This document shows, piece by piece, positions 10,013 to 21,015 of a stretch of DNA of 64,000 nt (within the stretch, counting starts at the first letter, position 1; each line of letters begins with the position of its first letter). The stretch covers positions 124,001 to 188,000 of the forward strand of contig JADGDR010000005.1 in NCBI GenBank assembly GCA_016744795.1, in the 5' to 3' direction. The translations under genes were made by a program, and so were the position numbers. The notes below the pieces were generated by a model. It ran no database searches. It worked only from the letters and a program-made list of their open reading frames with translations, and had not been told where the DNA came from. The DNA is from Sulfurospirillum sp. GTDB lineage: Bacteria; Campylobacterota; Campylobacteria; Campylobacterales; Sulfurospirillaceae.

Positions 10013-11242
10013 TTACTTAACTTCTTTTTCTCTCAATTTATCTTTTTTACTTTTTCGTTTTCCCTTGACTGGGGCTTTGCCTTTCTCTTTTCTAGGAGCA
10101 ACTCCTGTTAGTTCAAAACCTTTTATTTGTTCTAATTCAAGCTTTATTTCACATCTTTTTTCTATAAGTTTGAAGTGTTCTGCATTGTCATGAGTTACAA
10201 AGCTTATAGCATCTCCAGATTTTCCTGCACGCGCAGTTCTTCCTATGCGGTGAATATAATCAGCAGGGGAACGAGGTAGGTCGAAGTTTACCACACAATC
10301 AATATCGTCAATGTCGAGTCCACGTGCGGCTATGTCAGTAGCAAATAGTATATTTATTTTTTTCTCTTTAAAATCTTCGAGAGTATATTTTCGCTCTTCT
10401 TGTTCTAGATTTCCATGAAATGATTCTGCTTCATAACCATATTTTCTGAATTTTTGAGCTATATTATCAGTTGCTCTTTTTGTTGCCATAAATACTAAAA
10501 CTAGTTTCCATTTATGAGTTTTTAAAAGCTCTCTTAATAACACTCTTCTATTTTCTTGGTTTACATGTAAAGCTCTTTGTTTTATATTATCTACTGTTTG
10601 TTTCTCTTCTTTTATTGTAACTTCTACAGGATTTTTTGTAATCTTGGAAGCTATCTCTTGCATTTTTGGAGGAAAGGTAGCTGAAAAAAGTAGGTTTTGT
10701 CGCTTTGAAGGTAACTCTTTTAGTATGGTGTCGAGTTCTTGAGCAAAACCAAGGTCAAGCATTTTGTCGGCTTCATCAAGTACAAAGAACTCTAGTTTTG
10801 ATAGATTCATCTGTTTTTTACTTATAACATCAAGAAGTCTACCAGCAGTTGCAACTACTATGTCACATCCTTGTTGGATGTCATAAAGTTGTTCACCAAT
10901 GCTCTCACCACCTATGATGCTTACCACTTTTGGTTTTTTCTCTAAGAATTCACTAAAAGTTATAAATGCATCTGCTACTTGTTGGGTTAATTCCCTTGTT
11001 GGAGTTATAACAAGTACTCTGATTTTAGCCTTGCCTTCTCTTTCGTCATTTGCTAACATCTCTAAGATAGGCAGAACAAAACTAGCTGTTTTTCCACTAC
11101 CCGTTTGAGCTCTTGCCATAATGTCTTTTTTCTCTAAGACTAGAGGGATCACTTTTTCTTGAATTGGTGTTGTTTGTTTAAAGTTACTTTTTGTTAATGC
11201 TTTGTGAATTTGAGTTAAAAAATTGAATTTATCAAATGTCAT
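10013..11242 (-). CDS. DEAD-box RNA helicase, RhlE-like
   Basis: [28 protein letters not shown] box, [10 protein letters not shown]. Confidence 0.93.
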   Translation of the reverse strand: MTFDKFNFLTQIHKALTKSNFKQTTPIQEKVIPLVLEKKDIMARAQTGSGKTASFVLPILEMLANDEREGKAKIRVLVITPTRELTQQVADAFITFSEFLEKKPKVVSIIGGESIGEQLYDIQQGCDIVVATAGRLLDVISKKQMNLSKLEFFVLDEADKMLDLGFAQELDTILKELPSKRQNLLFSATFPPKMQEIASKITKNPVEVTIKEEKQTVDNIKQRALHVNQENRRVLLRELLKTHKWKLVLVFMATKRATDNIAQKFRKYGYEAESFHGNLEQEERKYTLEDFKEKKINILFATDIAARGLDIDDIDCVVNFDLPRSPADYIHRIGRTARAGKSGDAISFVTHDNAEHFKLIEKRCEIKLELEQIKGFELTGVAPRKEKGKAPVKGKRKSKKDKLREKEVK

Positions 11243-11290
11243 TTGATTCCTTTTGTGATTGTCTGCTATTATACAATGAAAGGCTTTATA

Positions 11291-13288
11291 ATGAAATTAT
11301 TATCTATATTATTTACATGTATATTGCTTTTTGGCTCATCTACTAATGCTCTTATTAACTCACAATCTCCGTACTTGCTTCAACATGCACATAATCCTGT
11401 TAATTGGTACCCTTGGAGTGATATAGCACTTCAAAAAGCTAAAGATGAGAATAAATTAATTTTTCTTTCTATTGGTTATAGTACTTGTCACTGGTGTCAT
11501 GTGATGGAGGAAGAGAGTTTTGAAAACACAGAGATTGCAGAACTTCTAAATCAAGATTTTATAAGCATAAAAGTAGATAAAGAGCAGATGCCTCATATAG
11601 ATACACATTTTCAACACACCCTTTCTCTTCTAAAAGAACAGAGAAAAGGCTGGCCACTTAGTGCAATACTCACTCCAAATCAAGAAATTCTTTATATCAC
11701 GACTTATATTCCTCCAACTGATAGTTATGGTGTTGATGGTATGAAAACATTAGTCCCAAAAATGGTCAAACTTTATAGAAACAATAAAGACAGAGTGGCT
11801 AAAATAGTAGAAGCAAATAAAAAGATTATATTAAAAAAAAGTGTAGTAGAAAAAAGTACAATTAAAAAGAGTGAGATTGCAAATCAATATGTCTCTTTGA
11901 TGAAAAAAAGATATGACAAGATATATGGAGGATTTGATAGAAATCCAAAATTTCCTTTAGCAACTCATATGAAAACTTTGTTAGATATATATCTTTTGGA
12001 AAACAATCAAGAAGCACTTAGTATGGTTAAAAGCAGTTTAAAAGCTATGAGTACAGGAGGGATATATGATCATGTTGAAGGTGGCTTTTATAGATATAGC
12101 ACATATTCAGATTGGATTATTCCTCACTTTGAAAAGATGCTTTATACCCAAGCCGAGTTGATTTCTTTATATGTAAAATTTTACATACTTTTTCCAGAGC
12201 CTCGATATAAAGCCATAGTTTTAGATACTATTAAAGAGATTGACAAAAGACTTGGTTATAAAGGCTTGTATTTTAGTGCAACAGATGCTGATAGCAAAAA
12301 TGGAGAAGGACGTTATTTTGTTTACTCTTATGAGGAAGTATTGTCTGCTTTTAAAAAAGCAAATATAAAAAACTACGAAGAAGTTATGGAGTACCTAGAT
12401 ATAACAGAGATTGGCAATTTTGATGAGGAATTGAGTAATGTTCATCAAAACACTGGTTTTGATAATGAACCAAAAAATGTACAAAAAGCTTTACATGTAC
12501 TAAAAAAACTCAGGCTTAAAAGAGATTTTCCATTTGTAGATAAAAAGATACTTACTGGGTGGAATTCATTGATGATAAAATCTATTTTTATTGCTTCATA
12601 TTTTGATGAAAGTTTCACTTTTAAAGCTGAAAAATCAATGAGAGAGTTACTAAAAAAAGTTTATATCAAAGGAGTTCTCTATCATGGTTTTTATCTTGAT
12701 AAAGAAGCTGTTGATAAAGCTGTTTTAGAAGACTATGTGTTTCTTATAGACTTACTTCAAACTGCTTACATGTACACACAAAATAGGACTTATCTTAGTT
12801 TGGCTGGTTATCTTCAAAAAGAGACTTTAGCTAAGTTTTATGAAAATAAGAAGTTTTATCTTGATGATACTAAGTTTAGAGCTTTAGCACAGTATGGAGA
12901 CAAGTACTACGTTTCACCACTTTCAGAATTTTATCATACACTTTTTACTCAAGCAAATTTAACTTATGATTTAAAACTTTTAGCGCGTACAAGAGGATTT
13001 TTAGCTGATGAGAGAGATAGAATACTTCAACATCCAGATCAAGCTTCACAAGCAGTTTTAGCACTCTTGCGTTCTGATTATGGTGATGTTTTGATAAAAT
13101 CAAATAAAAAGAACTTACTTGATAAACAAAAAGATATTTTACATATAAGGTACCCATTTACATTACAAGCAACACAAAATACAGATAAATATCTAGCATG
13201 TGATGAAAAAACTTGTTTTGCGATAGACAAAGAGTTTAAAAATATAGTAAAATACATAGAAAACTATAAAGGAACTATAAAACAATGA
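11291..13288 (+). CDS. Thioredoxin-domain DUF255 protein (YyaL/SPATA20-like)
   Basis: [43 protein letters not shown]; start moved to the ATG at 11291 (signal-peptide-like [17 protein letters not shown]). Confidence 0.93.
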   Translation: MKLLSILFTCILLFGSSTNALINSQSPYLLQHAHNPVNWYPWSDIALQKAKDENKLIFLSIGYSTCHWCHVMEEESFENTEIAELLNQDFISIKVDKEQMPHIDTHFQHTLSLLKEQRKGWPLSAILTPNQEILYITTYIPPTDSYGVDGMKTLVPKMVKLYRNNKDRVAKIVEANKKIILKKSVVEKSTIKKSEIANQYVSLMKKRYDKIYGGFDRNPKFPLATHMKTLLDIYLLENNQEALSMVKSSLKAMSTGGIYDHVEGGFYRYSTYSDWIIPHFEKMLYTQAELISLYVKFYILFPEPRYKAIVLDTIKEIDKRLGYKGLYFSATDADSKNGEGRYFVYSYEEVLSAFKKANIKNYEEVMEYLDITEIGNFDEELSNVHQNTGFDNEPKNVQKALHVLKKLRLKRDFPFVDKKILTGWNSLMIKSIFIASYFDESFTFKAEKSMRELLKKVYIKGVLYHGFYLDKEAVDKAVLEDYVFLIDLLQTAYMYTQNRTYLSLAGYLQKETLAKFYENKKFYLDDTKFRALAQYGDKYYVSPLSEFYHTLFTQANLTYDLKLLARTRGFLADERDRILQHPDQASQAVLALLRSDYGDVLIKSNKKNLLDKQKDILHIRYPFTLQATQNTDKYLACDEKTCFAIDKEFKNIVKYIENYKGTIKQ

Positions 13289-13782
13289 TAGAATCGTATA
13301 GAAATGCAACAATTAAAGATTTACCTCAGATAGTGAAAATATATAATAAAGCTATAGAAGATGGTATTTCAACATCTGATAGTGAAGCAGTAACTATTGA
13401 TGAAAAACTAGAATGGTTTAGAGCTCATGATGAAGAAACACGACCAATTTTAGTAAAAGAGTATCATGGTAAAGTTATTGCATGGGTCTCTTTGCAACCT
13501 CTTTATCCCCATCTTGCTTATGAAAGTAGCGTAAGGATAAATGTTTATATAGATAGTAATTTTAGAGGTAAAAAGCTTGGGCAAATGTTTCTAAAAGAAG
13601 TTTTAGAGATGGCAGATGAATATAATATAGAAAACTTTTTAGCTCTTACCTTCGCAAATAACACAGCAAGCCTAAAACTCTTTAAAAAACTAGGATTCAA
13701 AGAATGGGGACATTTCCCAAATATAGCTAAGGTACAAAATACACATAAAGATTTACTTGTTTTGGGACTAAGAGTAAAATGA
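13285..13782 (+). CDS. GNAT family N-acetyltransferase (phosphinothricin acetyltransferase-like)
   Basis: Start overlaps the upstream stop; [51 protein letters not shown]. Confidence 0.88.
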   Translation: MIESYRNATIKDLPQIVKIYNKAIEDGISTSDSEAVTIDEKLEWFRAHDEETRPILVKEYHGKVIAWVSLQPLYPHLAYESSVRINVYIDSNFRGKKLGQMFLKEVLEMADEYNIENFLALTFANNTASLKLFKKLGFKEWGHFPNIAKVQNTHKDLLVLGLRVK

Positions 13783-14414
13783 TAAAATCAGTCATATTTG
13801 ATATGGATGGAACACTTTTAAACTCAAGTTACGCTATGACATTGAGTGTAAACCATGTTAGAAAAAGTTATGGATTAGGACCTATACAAAAAGACTATTT
13901 AGAATACATTATAAATGAACCATCAATAGATTTACCTATGGAACTTTATGATGTAAAAGAGTATAGCCAAGAACATAGAGACCGTTTTGCCAAGCACTAT
14001 TTAGCAAATGCCAATCTACATGTAAAACCTTATGAAGGTGCATATGAGCTTTTAAAATCTTTACATGTAAAGGGTGTGACTCTTTGTATAGCAACTAATG
14101 CTGCAGACTTTTTTGCACGTAATATGTTACAAGGGCAGGGAATGCTTGACTTTTTTTCTTTTGTTATTGGTTCAAATAATGTCGAACATTCTAAACCAAA
14201 TCCAGATATGCTGCATCATATAAGTGAGTTAAGCAAGATTCCTTTAAGCAAAAGCCTTTTAGTTGGTGATAGCATTAAAGATGAAGGCGCAGCACACAAT
14301 GCAAACATGGATTTTCTTTTTGTTGATTGGGGTTATGGTAAGAGTGATAAGCCTACAAAATCTTTTAAAGATATGACAAGACTCAGTAACTACTTGCAAA
14401 CTAGAATACAATAG
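13779..14414 (+). CDS. HAD family hydrolase (phosphoglycolate phosphatase-like)
   Basis: FDMDGTLLNSS, CIATNA, SKPNPDML, VGDSIKDEGAAHNAN. Confidence 0.9.
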   Translation: MIKSVIFDMDGTLLNSSYAMTLSVNHVRKSYGLGPIQKDYLEYIINEPSIDLPMELYDVKEYSQEHRDRFAKHYLANANLHVKPYEGAYELLKSLHVKGVTLCIATNAADFFARNMLQGQGMLDFFSFVIGSNNVEHSKPNPDMLHHISELSKIPLSKSLLVGDSIKDEGAAHNANMDFLFVDWGYGKSDKPTKSFKDMTRLSNYLQTRIQ

Positions 14415-14434
14415 CTTGCAAGTAATCTAATATT

Positions 14435-15928
14435 TTAGTATTTGATATATGCTGTTTTAGTTGTAGTATAAAAATCACTTGCACTAAATGATTTTTCTCT
14501 TGAACCAAAAGAAGAACTTTTTCTGCCACCAAAAGGTACATGGTTATCCATTCCTGCTGTAGGTAGGTTTATCATGATGTTTCCTACTTTTGCATTGTGT
14601 TTGAAATCCATAGCTTTTGTTAAATCTTTTGTCATAATACCACCACTTAGTCCAAACTCTGTATCATTTAGAACCGCTAGAGCCTCTTCATAGTCTTTTA
14701 CTTTAATAATACAAGCGATAGGACCAAAAATTTCCTCTTGGTTTAATCTCATTTTACTCTTGCCATCTGTAAATAGAGCAGGGGAGAAGTAATAACCATC
14801 GGTATCTCTTTTAAGAACTTCACCACCACATACTAGTGTTGCTCCCTCTTTTTTGCCCAATTCTATATAAGAAACATTTTGTTTTAGCTGTTTTTTTGAT
14901 ATAGCTGGACCAATTTGTGTATCTTTATCTAAACTATTTCCTATGACAAGTTTTTTCATCTCTTCTTTCATTTTTGTTAAAAACTCTTCATAAATACCTT
15001 GTGTTACTATAAGTTTTGATGATGATGTACATTTTTGACCAGTTGCATTGTATGAACCCTTTATAGCAGCACTTACAGCTTCATCTACATTAGCATCATC
15101 TAAGACTATAAGTGAATTTTTACTTCCCATTTCTAGTTGAAGTTTTATCATATTTTTTATTGAGTCTCTTGCTATGCTTTTTCCCACATCAACTGAACCT
15201 GTAAAACTTAAAGCATCTATATGTTTTGAAGATGTAATTGTTTCACCAATTACACTACCTTGTCCTATTACTAGATTAAAAACACCTTTTGGAAGTTCTG
15301 TACTATCTATAATTTTTGCTAATATGTAGGCAATAGTTGGTGTTGTATTTGATGGTTTGAAAACTATACTATTGCCAAAAGCAAGAGCAGGAGCTATCTT
15401 CCAAGCAGGAATTGCCAATGGATAGTTCCATGGTGTTATAAGTGCAACTACACCCACAGGTTCTTTTATGACTTCTATGTCAACATTTTGTCTTGGTGAG
15501 TCCATATATGTGCCACGTGATCTTATCGCTTCAGCAGCAAAGTAGAAAAAGAAGTCAGCAGATTTTACTACTTCATCTGTTGCTTCTTTGAGTGGTTTTC
15601 CTGCTTCTCTTGATATGATTTCTCCATAATAATCTTTATTGGAGAGAAGTTTGTCTCCAATTTCATTGAGTATTTTTTCTCTTAATGCTATAGAAGATTT
15701 AGCCCATTCATCTTGTATATTGACTGCGGCTTCTATAGAAATATTAACGTCTTCTTTTGTTGCTTCATAAAAAGAGGCTACTATATCTGATGTATCAGAA
15801 GGGTTGATGTTTTTATTTATAACACTTGAAGTTACCCATGTACCATCTATATAGTTTTTTGTAGGTTCAATAGCAAATTGTTTCCTATAGTTTAAATTTA
15901 TTAACTCTTGTTTATCAATACTTTTCAT
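14435..15928 (-). CDS. NAD(P)-dependent aldehyde dehydrogenase family protein
   Basis: ITPWNYPLAIPAWKIAPALAFGNSIVFKPSNTTP, LEMGSKNSLIVLDDAN, GQKCTSSSKLIV catalytic Cys, EIFGPIACI. Confidence 0.93.
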   Translation of the reverse strand: MKSIDKQELINLNYRKQFAIEPTKNYIDGTWVTSSVINKNINPSDTSDIVASFYEATKEDVNISIEAAVNIQDEWAKSSIALREKILNEIGDKLLSNKDYYGEIISREAGKPLKEATDEVVKSADFFFYFAAEAIRSRGTYMDSPRQNVDIEVIKEPVGVVALITPWNYPLAIPAWKIAPALAFGNSIVFKPSNTTPTIAYILAKIIDSTELPKGVFNLVIGQGSVIGETITSSKHIDALSFTGSVDVGKSIARDSIKNMIKLQLEMGSKNSLIVLDDANVDEAVSAAIKGSYNATGQKCTSSSKLIVTQGIYEEFLTKMKEEMKKLVIGNSLDKDTQIGPAISKKQLKQNVSYIELGKKEGATLVCGGEVLKRDTDGYYFSPALFTDGKSKMRLNQEEIFGPIACIIKVKDYEEALAVLNDTEFGLSGGIMTKDLTKAMDFKHNAKVGNIMINLPTAGMDNHVPFGGRKSSSFGSREKSFSASDFYTTTKTAYIKY

Positions 15929-15943
15929 TGTACATCCTTTTAT

Positions 15944-16003
15944 ATGTTATAACATTATAATGACTATCTGCTTAGAACTAACTTAAACATTATAATGTTA
16001 TAA
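15944..16003. promoter_or_regulatory. Paired operator-like inverted repeat upstream of the aldehyde dehydrogenase
   Basis: TTATAACATTATAATG (15947-15962) and its exact reverse complement CATTATAATGTTATAA (15988-16003); each overlaps a local palindrome (ATGTTATAACAT, AACATTATAATGTT). Confidence 0.65.
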
Positions 16004-16055
16004 TAATTACGTTTGTAAGATTTAAGTAAATTTTTAAAAGGAAGATTTTTATTTA

Positions 16056-16083
16056 ACTAGCCCTTTACATGTAAAGGGCTAGT
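16056..16083. terminator. Perfect 28-bp palindrome actagccctttacatgtaaagggctagt; terminator-like hairpin
   Basis: 14-bp arms with TTTACATGTAAA core, just downstream of the decayed dehydratase remnant on the minus strand. Confidence 0.6.
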
Positions 16084-16105
16084 AGTGAGCATTTTAGTTC
16101 ATGTA

Positions 16106-16332
16106 CTAATGTGAATCTCTTGCAAACCACTTTTTATCTAATATTTTTTGATATGGTTGCTCTAATTTCAAACAAGCTCCATCAGCTAAGCCTTCTACAA
16201 ATTTTCTGTATATTTCTTGCCATGGAGTATCATTTTCTAATTCAGGAAGAACTAGATTTTCTTTTCTTGTTAGTATCTCTTCATCTGAAATTTTAAGTTG
16301 AACTTCTCTATTTTCAATGTCTATTATAACAT
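16106..16332 (-). pseudogene. C-terminal remnant of an IlvD/Edd-family dehydratase
   Basis: Reverse-strand translation DIENREVQLKISDEEILTRKENLVLPELENDTPWQEIYRKFVEGLADGACLKLEQPYQKILDKKWFARDSH*; no N-terminal part present. Confidence 0.65.
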
Positions 16333-16335
16333 GGT

Positions 16336-16518
16336 AGCATCTTTAGTAAAATTAAGTTTTGCCCTACAGGAGGGATTGGTAGTGGTGATTTTAAGGATTA
16401 CTTAGAACTAGATAATGTACTATGTTTAGGTGGTTCTTGGATGGTTAATATGAATGAACTTAACTACAATAACATAAAAAATATAGCTTCTTCAATTTTG
16501 ATGAATACAATGGAATAA
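16336..16518 (+). pseudogene. C-terminal remnant of a KDPG aldolase (eda-like) gene
   Basis: [61 protein letters not shown], compare intact Eda in this window ([35 protein letters not shown]). Confidence 0.85.
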
Positions 16519-16526
16519 ATTTTTGT
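16390..16526 (+). repeat. Direct repeat copy A (eda 3'-end derived) at the left side of the hexuronate cluster
   Basis: ttttaaggattacttagaactagataatgtactatgttt…gaatgaacttaactacaataacataaaaaatatagcttcttcaattttgatgaatacaatggaataaattttt matches 27178-27302 with indels. Confidence 0.85.
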
Positions 16527-16740
16527 AACTTTATCTAAACTACTACAATGATAAGTTTTGGTATCTTTTCTATAAAATATAATTAATATTTTAATTGTGT
16601 CTAAAATGACTCATAATAAGCTATTTATTACAAAATTGCGTATAAAATACTCAAATTTTAGGAAAATATACAAATTAATATTTCAATTCAGTTTACTTTA
16701 ATAATCTTAGTGATAGGATTTTTTAATAAAAGGAGTTTGT

Positions 16741-18144
16741 ATGTTATTAAATGAAAATCGTTTTTTTCCTATTAATGAGAATTCAAGAAGTATTGCTCAA
16801 AGGTTATTCCAAGAAGTAGAAAAATTACCTATTATCTCACCCCATGGACATACAGATCCCTATTGGTTTGCCAAAAATGAAAATTTTACAAACGCTACAG
16901 ACCTTCTTATAATCCCTGATCACTATGTTTTAAGAATGTTAATCTCACAAGGTTTAAAGCTTGAGGATTTAGGTGTTGCTAAAAACAATGAAGAATCATC
17001 TAAAAAAGATAGAAGAGAAATATGGAGACTTTTCGCTAAAAATTATTATCTATTTCGCTCAACACCATCAAGACTATGGATGAATCACACCTTTGAAAAA
17101 CTATTTGGCATTAATAAAACACTTAATGAAAAAACAGCAGATTATTATTTTGATCATATAGGTGAATGTTTAAAAAAAGATGAATTTAGACCAAGAGAGA
17201 TGTATGACAAGTTCAATATAGAACTATTAAGCACAACTGAGTCAGCCTTAGATGATTTAAAGTTTCATAAAAGCATAAAACAGAGTGCTTGGAGTGGAAA
17301 AGTTATAAGTACATATCGTCCTGATAATGTAATCGACCCTGATTTTGATGGTTTTATACAAAACATATTTAAATTGGCTGAGATAACGGAAGAAGATATA
17401 ACTACTTGGAGTGGTTATTTAAATGCTCATAAAAAAAGAAGAGAATATTTCATATCTTTGGGTACAACTGCGAGTGACCACGGACATCCTACAGCAAATA
17501 CAGCAGATTTAAGTCAGAGTGAGGCTAGTGAACTATATCAAAAGGTAATAACATTAAAAGCTGATAATAATGAAAAAGAGTTGTTTCGTGCACAAATGCT
17601 TACAGAAATGGCGAAGATGAGTATAGAAGATGGATTAGTAATGCAGATTCATCCAGGATCTTATAGAAATCACAATACTGGCATATTTGACATATTTGGA
17701 AGAGATAAAGGATTTGATATTCCTCAAAGAACATCTTTTGTTGATGCTTTAAAGCCATTATTAAATCTTTTAGGTATGGATATAAGATTGAAAATTATAC
17801 TTTTTACATTAGATGAGAGTACATATTCAAGAGAATTAGCTCCATTAGCAGGTGTTTATCCTTGTTTAAAACTTGGACCTGCTTGGTGGTTTCATGATAG
17901 TCCAAATGGAATGATGAGATATAGAGAGTTAGTTACGGAGAGTGCTGGTTTTTATAATACAGTAGGTTTTAATGATGATACAAGAGCATTTCCCTCTATA
18001 CCAGCAAGACATGATGTCTCAAGAAGAGTGGACTGTGCTTTTTTAGCAAATCAAGTTGCAAAACATATAATTTTAGAGGAGGAAGCAAAAGATATCGCGG
18101 TTGAGTTAGCTTATAAGTTAGCAAAAGTTTCTTACAAGTTGTAA
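16741..18144 (+). CDS. uxaC: Glucuronate isomerase (uronate isomerase)
   Basis: LPIISPHGHTDPYWFA, GFNDDTRAFPSIPARHDVSRRVDCAFL. Confidence 0.95.
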   Translation: MLLNENRFFPINENSRSIAQRLFQEVEKLPIISPHGHTDPYWFAKNENFTNATDLLIIPDHYVLRMLISQGLKLEDLGVAKNNEESSKKDRREIWRLFAKNYYLFRSTPSRLWMNHTFEKLFGINKTLNEKTADYYFDHIGECLKKDEFRPREMYDKFNIELLSTTESALDDLKFHKSIKQSAWSGKVISTYRPDNVIDPDFDGFIQNIFKLAEITEEDITTWSGYLNAHKKRREYFISLGTTASDHGHPTANTADLSQSEASELYQKVITLKADNNEKELFRAQMLTEMAKMSIEDGLVMQIHPGSYRNHNTGIFDIFGRDKGFDIPQRTSFVDALKPLLNLLGMDIRLKIILFTLDESTYSRELAPLAGVYPCLKLGPAWWFHDSPNGMMRYRELVTESAGFYNTVGFNDDTRAFPSIPARHDVSRRVDCAFLANQVAKHIILEEEAKDIAVELAYKLAKVSYKL

Positions 18145-18173
18145 GTTTTAAAATTTTTATGAAAAGGAAAAAG

Positions 18174-19148
18174 ATGAAATTAACAAAGAAATTATTAGGT
18201 ATAGCATTAAGTGTTATTGTTACATCATGTTTAGTTCAAGCTAGAGATTTCCGTGCAGCAGATACTCATCATCGTGATTATCCAACAGTACAAGCTGTTA
18301 AATATATGGGTGAAATTTTATCTAAAAAAACTAATGGTCGTTTAGGTATTAACATATATCCAGGTAGACAACTTGGTGAAGAGAAAGATACTATTGAGCA
18401 GACAATTGCAGGAGCAATTGACATTGATAGAATTAACCTTGCTCCATTAAATGGTATCGTTCCAGAAACTGCTATTCCTGCTCTTCCTTATATATTTAGA
18501 TCAATCGAACATATGCATAAGGTTATGGATGGTGAAATAGGGGACAGAATTCTAAAAGCCTTAGAACCTTATGGACTTATTGGTTTGGCATTTTACGATA
18601 GTGGAGCAAGAAGTTTTTATAATACAAAAAGAGAGATTAGAAAACCTTCTGATTTGAAAGGTCTTAAAATAAGAGTTCAAAATTCAGATCTTTTCATAGC
18701 AACTATGGAAGCATTAGGTGCTAATGCTACGCCTATGGAATTTGGTCAAGTCTATACGGCACTTAAAACAGGTGTAATTGATGGTGCAGAGAATAATTGG
18801 CCTTCATATGAGACTACTAGGCACTACGAAGTGGCAAAATTTTACTCTTTAGATATGCATTCTATGTCTCCAGAAGTATTAGTTATGTCAAAAATATCTT
18901 GGGATAAACTTTCAAAAAGTGATCAAAAATTAGTAAAAGAAGCAGCTAAAGCTTCTGTTCCTAAAATGAGGGAACTTTGGGAAAATAAAGTTGCTATTTC
19001 AAAAAAGAAAATTTTAGCAGCAGGAAATAAAGTGATTACAGATATTGATAAACAACCATTTATTGATGCTATGGATCCAGTATATAAAAGGTTTGCTCCT
19101 ACAGCAGAGTTAAAACAACTTATTAAAGATATTCAAGCTGTAAAATAA
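18174..19148 (+). CDS. dctP: TRAP transporter solute-binding protein (DctP family)
   Basis: Signal peptide; KIRVQNSDLFIATMEALGANATPMEFGQVYTALKTGVIDGAENNWPSY is the DctP signature; start moved to the second ATG. Confidence 0.93.
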   Translation: MKLTKKLLGIALSVIVTSCLVQARDFRAADTHHRDYPTVQAVKYMGEILSKKTNGRLGINIYPGRQLGEEKDTIEQTIAGAIDIDRINLAPLNGIVPETAIPALPYIFRSIEHMHKVMDGEIGDRILKALEPYGLIGLAFYDSGARSFYNTKREIRKPSDLKGLKIRVQNSDLFIATMEALGANATPMEFGQVYTALKTGVIDGAENNWPSYETTRHYEVAKFYSLDMHSMSPEVLVMSKISWDKLSKSDQKLVKEAAKASVPKMRELWENKVAISKKKILAAGNKVITDIDKQPFIDAMDPVYKRFAPTAELKQLIKDIQAVK

Positions 19149-19157
19149 AATTAAGTA

Positions 19158-19241
19158 GCCAAGGCAATTTGTCTTGGCACTTACTAGTTGACTTAAGTGT
19201 TTAGAATTTTTAATAAGTCAAATCGTAAGTGCCACAGGAGG
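19158..19241 (+). promoter_or_regulatory. Intercistronic RNA structure between dctP and dctQ with two mutually exclusive stems ending at the Shine-Dalgarno
   Basis: GCCAAG(19158)/CTTGGC(19173) versus TGGCACTTAC(19175-19184)/GTAAGTGCCA(19225-19234) with nested TTGACTTA/TAAGTCAA. Confidence 0.65.
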
Positions 19242-19246
19242 TTTTT

Positions 19247-19729
19247 ATGGATTTATATTTAAGTTATTGTAAAAAGTTGTCATCTTGGGTTTTAACATTT
19301 GCTTCTATAGGATTGGTTATTATGACATCAATCATTACTTGGCAGATATTTGATAGATATATGTTAAATGATACACCAAATTGGTCAGAGAGATTATCAA
19401 TATTTTTGTTAAATTGGTATGTTTTATTTGGTGTTGCAGTTGGTGTGCATGAAGATTTTCATTTGGGTCTAGTATTTTTGAAAAATAAAGCAAATGGAAT
19501 AGTTAAAAAGGTAATAAATAACTGTATATACCTTTTTGTAGGTATTTTTGCTTGGTACATGTTTTACTACGGTATTGTTTTGATGCAACAGACTTGGACT
19601 CATATCATACCCTCCCTTGGCATTTCAACGGCTTATAGTTATTTACCTCTGCCAATAAGTGCAGTACTAATAATTATTTTTGTAATAGAACATCTGATTT
19701 TAATAAATTTTAAAGGGGAAAGAGCATGA
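19247..19729 (+). CDS. dctQ: TRAP transporter small permease (DctQ family)
   Basis: TSIITWQIFDRYMLNDTPNWSERLSIFLLNWYVLFGVAVGVHEDFHLG; position between dctP and dctM; aggagg SD before the ATG at 19247. Confidence 0.93.
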   Translation: MDLYLSYCKKLSSWVLTFASIGLVIMTSIITWQIFDRYMLNDTPNWSERLSIFLLNWYVLFGVAVGVHEDFHLGLVFLKNKANGIVKKVINNCIYLFVGIFAWYMFYYGIVLMQQTWTHIIPSLGISTAYSYLPLPISAVLIIIFVIEHLILINFKGERA

Positions 19730-21006
19730 CATTAATCTTACTATTTGGAGCATTTTTTGCTCTACTTATCATAGGGGTACCTGTAGCATTTTCTCTTGGT
19801 ATTGCATCTTTGATAACAGTTATTCATGAACAACTTCCTCCTTTAATAGTTTTTCAAAGAATGACGGCTGGGATGAATGTTTTTTCTTTAATGGCAATAC
19901 CATTTTTTATTTATGCAGGTGAACTTATGGCTCATGGAGGCATAGCAAATAGATTGGTTCTTTTAGCAAGTAGGGCAATAGGGCATGTGAGAGGTGGTTT
20001 AGGACTTGTTAATGTTGGAACTTCAATGCTTTTTGGAGGTATTTCTGGTTCGGCAGTAGCTGATGTTTCGGCTCTTGGTTCGACTTTGATACCTGTTATG
20101 AAAAAGAAAGGTTATGACGATGATTATAGTGTAAATGTCACTGTAACTTCAGCTACCATAGGGCTTACAATTCCTCCTAGCCATAATATGATTATATACT
20201 CTATTGCAGCTGGTGGAACTGTATCTATTTCAAATCTATTTTTAGCAGGATTCATACCTGGTATAATGACTGGATTTTTATTAATGTTTGTTGCTTATGT
20301 CGTTGCTGTTAAAAGAGGTTATAAAGCGGAAAAATTTGAAGGTTTTGCTTCTCTTTTTTATGCTTTTATTAGTGCCTTACCAGGTCTTATGACAGCAATT
20401 ATTATTGTTGGTGGTGTTTTAAGTGGTGTTTTTACGGCTACTGAATCTGGTGCTATTGCTGTAGTTTATGCTATTCTTGTATCTATATTTTTTTATAAGT
20501 CTTTATCTTGGGAGTCTTTTAAAATAGCAACAAAAAATGCTATAAGAACAACAAGTATAGTACTTCTTATTATTGGTTCAGCTTCAGCTTTTGCTTGGTT
20601 ACTTGCACTAAATCAAGTTCCAGCTCAGCTTTTTGAACTACTTCAAAATATAAGTTCAAATCCTCTAGTTATATTAATACTTATAAATATAATTCTTCTA
20701 CTTTTAGGTACTTTTATGGATATGTCACCTCTAATAGTTATAACAACTCCAATTTTTCTTCCTGTTGTTCAGCAACTAGGAATGGATCCTGTTCAATTCG
20801 GTATAATGCTCATGATAAATCTAGGTATTGGTTTAGTAACCCCTCCTGTAGGCTCAGTACTATTCGTAGGCTGTGCCGTAGCAAAAATACCAATAGAGGC
20901 TACAATAAAAACAATTTGGCCTTTTTACTTAGCACTTTTCGCCGCATTAATGGCAGTGACCTATATACCTGCTGTATCAATGACTCTACCAAGATTATTT
21001 GGATAA
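19726..21006 (+). CDS. dctM: TRAP transporter large permease (DctM family)
   Basis: IPFFIYAGELMAHGGIANRLV, GGISGSAVADVSALGSTLIP, IPPSHNMIIYS, TATESGAIAVVYA, GLVTPPVGSVLFV. Confidence 0.95.
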   Translation: MTLILLFGAFFALLIIGVPVAFSLGIASLITVIHEQLPPLIVFQRMTAGMNVFSLMAIPFFIYAGELMAHGGIANRLVLLASRAIGHVRGGLGLVNVGTSMLFGGISGSAVADVSALGSTLIPVMKKKGYDDDYSVNVTVTSATIGLTIPPSHNMIIYSIAAGGTVSISNLFLAGFIPGIMTGFLLMFVAYVVAVKRGYKAEKFEGFASLFYAFISALPGLMTAIIIVGGVLSGVFTATESGAIAVVYAILVSIFFYKSLSWESFKIATKNAIRTTSIVLLIIGSASAFAWLLALNQVPAQLFELLQNISSNPLVILILINIILLLLGTFMDMSPLIVITTPIFLPVVQQLGMDPVQFGIMLMINLGIGLVTPPVGSVLFVGCAVAKIPIEATIKTIWPFYLALFAALMAVTYIPAVSMTLPRLFG

Positions 21007-21015
21007 AGGTATAAA

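Noticed and set aside
16111-16296. 61-aa plus-strand ORF in the ORF track
   Set aside because: Antisense to the IlvD/Edd-like C-terminal remnant, which gives the better protein
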